From contig NZ_WQCG01000002.1 of assembly GCF_013032505.1 (NCBI RefSeq), forward strand, positions 1-64,000: a DNA stretch of 64,000 nucleotides, in the 5' to 3' direction. Both the position numbers and the translations under genes were made by a program. The stretch comes from Ruegeria atlantica (lineage in GTDB: Bacteria; Pseudomonadota; Alphaproteobacteria; Rhodobacterales; Rhodobacteraceae). The notes below the pieces were generated by a model that made no database searches, was not told where the DNA came from, and was given only the letters and a program-made list of their open reading frames with translations. Below, piece after piece: positions 62,017 through 64,000 of this stretch (position 1 is the stretch's first letter; each line of letters opens with the position of its first letter).

Positions 62017-62375
62017 CGCATTAGGAACAGGCCAAAAGCCAGGGACGCCCAGCACAGACCCAAGCTTAGCAGTATATTGCCCGCCGCCAACGCGATGGTT
62101 CTCTCGCGCCTTAATTCCAGCGATTGATAGGCGAAACTAGAAAAGGTCGTGAAGCCCCCGCAAAAGCCAAAGACAAGGCGCCTTTCTTCTTCGCCCATCT
62201 CAGTTGACCCGCCGAGATATCCGATCCACAGACCCAGCAGCAGGCTGCCCAGAACGTTTACAATCAGGGTCGAAAACGGCAGGTCATGAACAACCCGCAA
62301 AGCGATCCAGTGGCGCAAAACGGCACCCAATCCGCCGCCTAACCCGAACATGGCATGCAGGAACAACTCGCTCAT
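62013..62375 (-). CDS. crcB: Fluoride ion channel CrcB (copy 1)
   Basis: A 120-aa membrane protein with four helices and the Fluc motif GFTTFSSFAYQ. It exports fluoride as a dual-topology dimer. Its start overlaps the second crcB by four bases (ATGA), and its stop overlaps that of emrB. The two copies may form a heterodimer. Confidence 0.92.
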   Translation of the reverse strand: MSELFLHAMFGLGGGLGAVLRHWIALRVVHDLPFSTLIVNVLGSLLLGLWIGYLGGSTEMGEEERRLVFGFCGGFTTFSSFAYQSLELRRERTIALAAGNILLSLGLCWASLAFGLFLMR

Positions 62376-62863
62376 TTCGAAGCCCTCTGCAGGTGAATGC
62401 GTCGACCGATGGCTTCACCCAGAATAGCGGCGGCCAGACCTGCTGCGATCTCCAACGCCGCGGCCGAGGCCGCCGCCCAGATGTTGGCCATTGCCAACCG
62501 CTCCAAATCGGCAACAAAAGAGGAAAAAGTCGACAAACCCCCGCAGAACCCAACTGCGCCGAGATGAAGCACATGGGCATGGACACGGTTTCGCACCGAA
62601 TACAGCCAACCAAGTACGAAACACGCCACGATATTGATGCCAAAAGTCTGCGTCAGCCATCCAGCACCAGGTATGTTCACCGAAAAAAGCTCGCGCAGCA
62701 ACGATCCTGTTGCGCCACCAACGAACACGGCTGCGAACATCAATGCCGTGGTCCGAACATGCGTTCGTTTTTGTGTCACGGCCTGTCGTCCTGCCCATAT
62801 CCCGTTACCTTGGGGATAATAGCTGACGTTACTCGGATCAACCGTGACCAACCACTTGATCAC
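62372..62863 (-). CDS. crcB: Fluoride ion channel CrcB (copy 2)
   Basis: A Fluc protein with four helices and the motif GFCGGLSTFSSFVADLE. From the ATG at 62863 it would be 163 aa, about 30 residues longer than usual at the N-terminus; a GTG at 62779 (135 aa) or ATG at 62740 are plausible true starts. It precedes copy 1 in a two-gene operon. I looked for a fluoride riboswitch upstream and saw none. Confidence 0.88.
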   Translation of the reverse strand: MIKWLVTVDPSNVSYYPQGNGIWAGRQAVTQKRTHVRTTALMFAAVFVGGATGSLLRELFSVNIPGAGWLTQTFGINIVACFVLGWLYSVRNRVHAHVLHLGAVGFCGGLSTFSSFVADLERLAMANIWAAASAAALEIAAGLAAAILGEAIGRRIHLQRASK

Positions 62864-62995
62864 ATTTCACATCTTCGCCCGATTACGTGAATGGCGGCAC
62901 AATCACTTGCAATCTAACGGTGATTTGCCCCACGTTTGGCGAAGGCCTCACCTGCCATAGCCGGCTGGAAACCACGCGACCCTGGGAGAGCACGA

Positions 62996-64000
62996 ATGAT
63001 TGTACGCAGACTCTATTACTTCATTACTTATGTTTGTCTGCCGCTGACGCTGTTGTGGGGGTTTTTTTGGCCACCCGCGCATTGGTTTCTGGTCGTGCTC
63101 ATTCCGTACGCAGTGATCGGCCTTTATGATATGCTGACGACCAAGCACAACGTGCTGAACAACTATCCGGTCCTGGGGCATTTTCGGTACATGCTGGAAT
63201 TCGTCAGCCCGGAGATCCGGCAGTATTTTGTGGAAACAAACGAAAGCGGTCGCCCTTTCAACAGGATCGTGCGGTCTTTGGTCTACTCGCGCGCCAAGGG
63301 GCAGGTGGATACGCAGGCCTTTGGTACGCAGTACGACGTTCTGACAGTCGGATACCATCGGGCGAACCATTCGCTTGCCCCCAAGCATGTGGACGAAAGC
63401 GAGGAACGGATCACACTGGGTGGGCCGCAATGCACGCAACCATACAGTGCCTCTCGGCTGAATGTATCGGCCATGAGTTTTGGTGCGCTTAGCGCTAATG
63501 CTATCCGCGCGCTAAATGGCGGGGCAAAGGATGGGGGGTTTGCGCATAACACCGGAGAAGGCGGACTGTCCCCGCATCATCTGGCCGAGGGTGGAGACAT
63601 CATCTGGCAGATCGGAACAGGCTACTTTGGCTGCCGCACGTCCGATGGTGGTTTCGACAAGGACCTGTTTGCCGAAAAAGCCAAAAAGGACGTCGTAAAA
63701 GCGATCGAGATTAAGCTTTCGCAGGGAGCCAAACCTTCACATGGAGGGGTGTTACCTGCCTCAAAAGTAGATCAGGAGATTGCCCAAATTCGCGGCGTAC
63801 CCGAACATCAGGACGTAATATCTCCGCCCATTCACTCGGCCTTCGAAGGTCCGACAGGGTTGATCCATTTTGTGCAACATCTGCGGGAAATGTCTGGCGG
63901 CAAGCCGATCGGATTCAAACTGTGTATTGGCAGACCGTCGGAATTCATGGCGATTTGCAAGGCGATGTTGGAAACCGGCATTCTACCGGATTTCATCACG
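62996..64000 (+). CDS. FMN-binding glutamate-synthase-family protein, cut by the window end
   Basis: An open frame with no stop runs from ATG 62996 to the last base (335 codons). Two N-terminal membrane helices (about 5-45) are followed by the glutamate synthase alpha-subunit FMN domain: RLNVSAMSFGALSANAIRAL, GGFAHNTGEGGLSPHHL, WQIGTGYFGCRT and PSHGGVLPASKV. Stand-alone proteins of this kind lack the amidotransferase and 4Fe-4S parts of GltB; their substrate is unclear. GGGAGAG precedes the ATG. Confidence 0.9.
   Translation, partial: MIVRRLYYFITYVCLPLTLLWGFFWPPAHWFLVVLIPYAVIGLYDMLTTKHNVLNNYPVLGHFRYMLEFVSPEIRQYFVETNESGRPFNRIVRSLVYSRAKGQVDTQAFGTQYDVLTVGYHRANHSLAPKHVDESEERITLGGPQCTQPYSASRLNVSAMSFGALSANAIRALNGGAKDGGFAHNTGEGGLSPHHLAEGGDIIWQIGTGYFGCRTSDGGFDKDLFAEKAKKDVVKAIEIKLSQGAKPSHGGVLPASKVDQEIAQIRGVPEHQDVISPPIHSAFEGPTGLIHFVQHLREMSGGKPIGFKLCIGRPSEFMAICKAMLETGILPDFIT

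Noticed and set aside
62864-62995. Possible fluoride riboswitch upstream of crcB
   Set aside because: I searched the minus strand by eye for the conserved GAUGG and CUGAUG-CCUAC elements and found no matching arrangement.

Overview
The window looks like chromosomal DNA of a marine or plant-associated alphaproteobacterium, most likely Rhodobacterales (Roseobacter group). This is inferred from the gene families present: a complete ugpBAECQ operon, a tripartite tricarboxylate transporter, ECF sigma factor, DUF2793 protein, bo3-type quinol oxidase and many overlapping start/stop codons. It is dense, non-repetitive accessory and metabolic sequence. I see no rRNA, tRNA, CRISPR array or insertion sequence.

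Layout. 1-1.7 kb: UDP-glucose dehydrogenase behind an AT-rich leader. 1.9-7.1 kb: a LysR regulator divergent from a five-gene oxidative cluster (nitroreductase, CmcJ-like Fe(II) enzyme, luciferase-like monooxygenase, SDR, crotonase). 7.3-8.9 kb: a tightly overlapped operon of a small periplasmic protein, a Tat-exported cupredoxin and an ECF sigma factor. 9.1-14.2 kb: glycerol-3-phosphate/glycerophosphodiester uptake operon ugpBAECQ with a divergent LysR gene. 15.4-30.5 kb: a large myo-inositol/cyclitol catabolic region holding IolG, a sugar ABC transporter, IolD, IolE, a PhyH-type dioxygenase, two IolB paralogues, IolC, a class II aldolase, two more Gfo/Idh/MocA dehydrogenases and a LacI regulator. 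Four near-identical 16-bp palindromes sit at the promoters of this region. 30.7-31.4 kb: an isolated family 25 glycosyltransferase. 31.6-36.7 kb: LysR, TctCBA transporter and an aspartase/fumarase-superfamily lyase. 36.8-40.5 kb: a three-gene operon of a stand-alone adenylation enzyme, a membrane haem/NAD(P)-type reductase and a crotonase. 40.6-42.3 kb: a DUF6502/DUF5666-like pair. 42.6-48 kb: PhyH dioxygenase, gmd, fcl, a phage-tail-like DUF2793 protein and galU. 48.3-53.7 kb: oligopeptide transporter oppABC plus a fused OppDF ATPase. 54-55.3 kb: lytic transglycosylase. 55.5-62 kb: cyoABCD followed by emrAB. 62-62.9 kb: two tandem crcB genes. From 63.0 kb: an FMN-binding glutamate-synthase-like gene cut by the window end.

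How it fits together. Several uptake systems (Ugp, inositol ABC, TctCBA, Opp) sit beside the catabolic enzymes and regulators for their substrates. In all four transport operons a hairpin lies between the solute-binding-protein gene and the membrane-component genes, which suggests a shared way of making excess binding protein. Ugd, GalU, Gmd and Fcl supply UDP-glucuronate and GDP-fucose for surface polysaccharide. The least familiar systems are the inositol-region dioxygenase, the adenylation/membrane-reductase/crotonase operon, the sigma/cupredoxin operon and the five-gene oxidative cluster.
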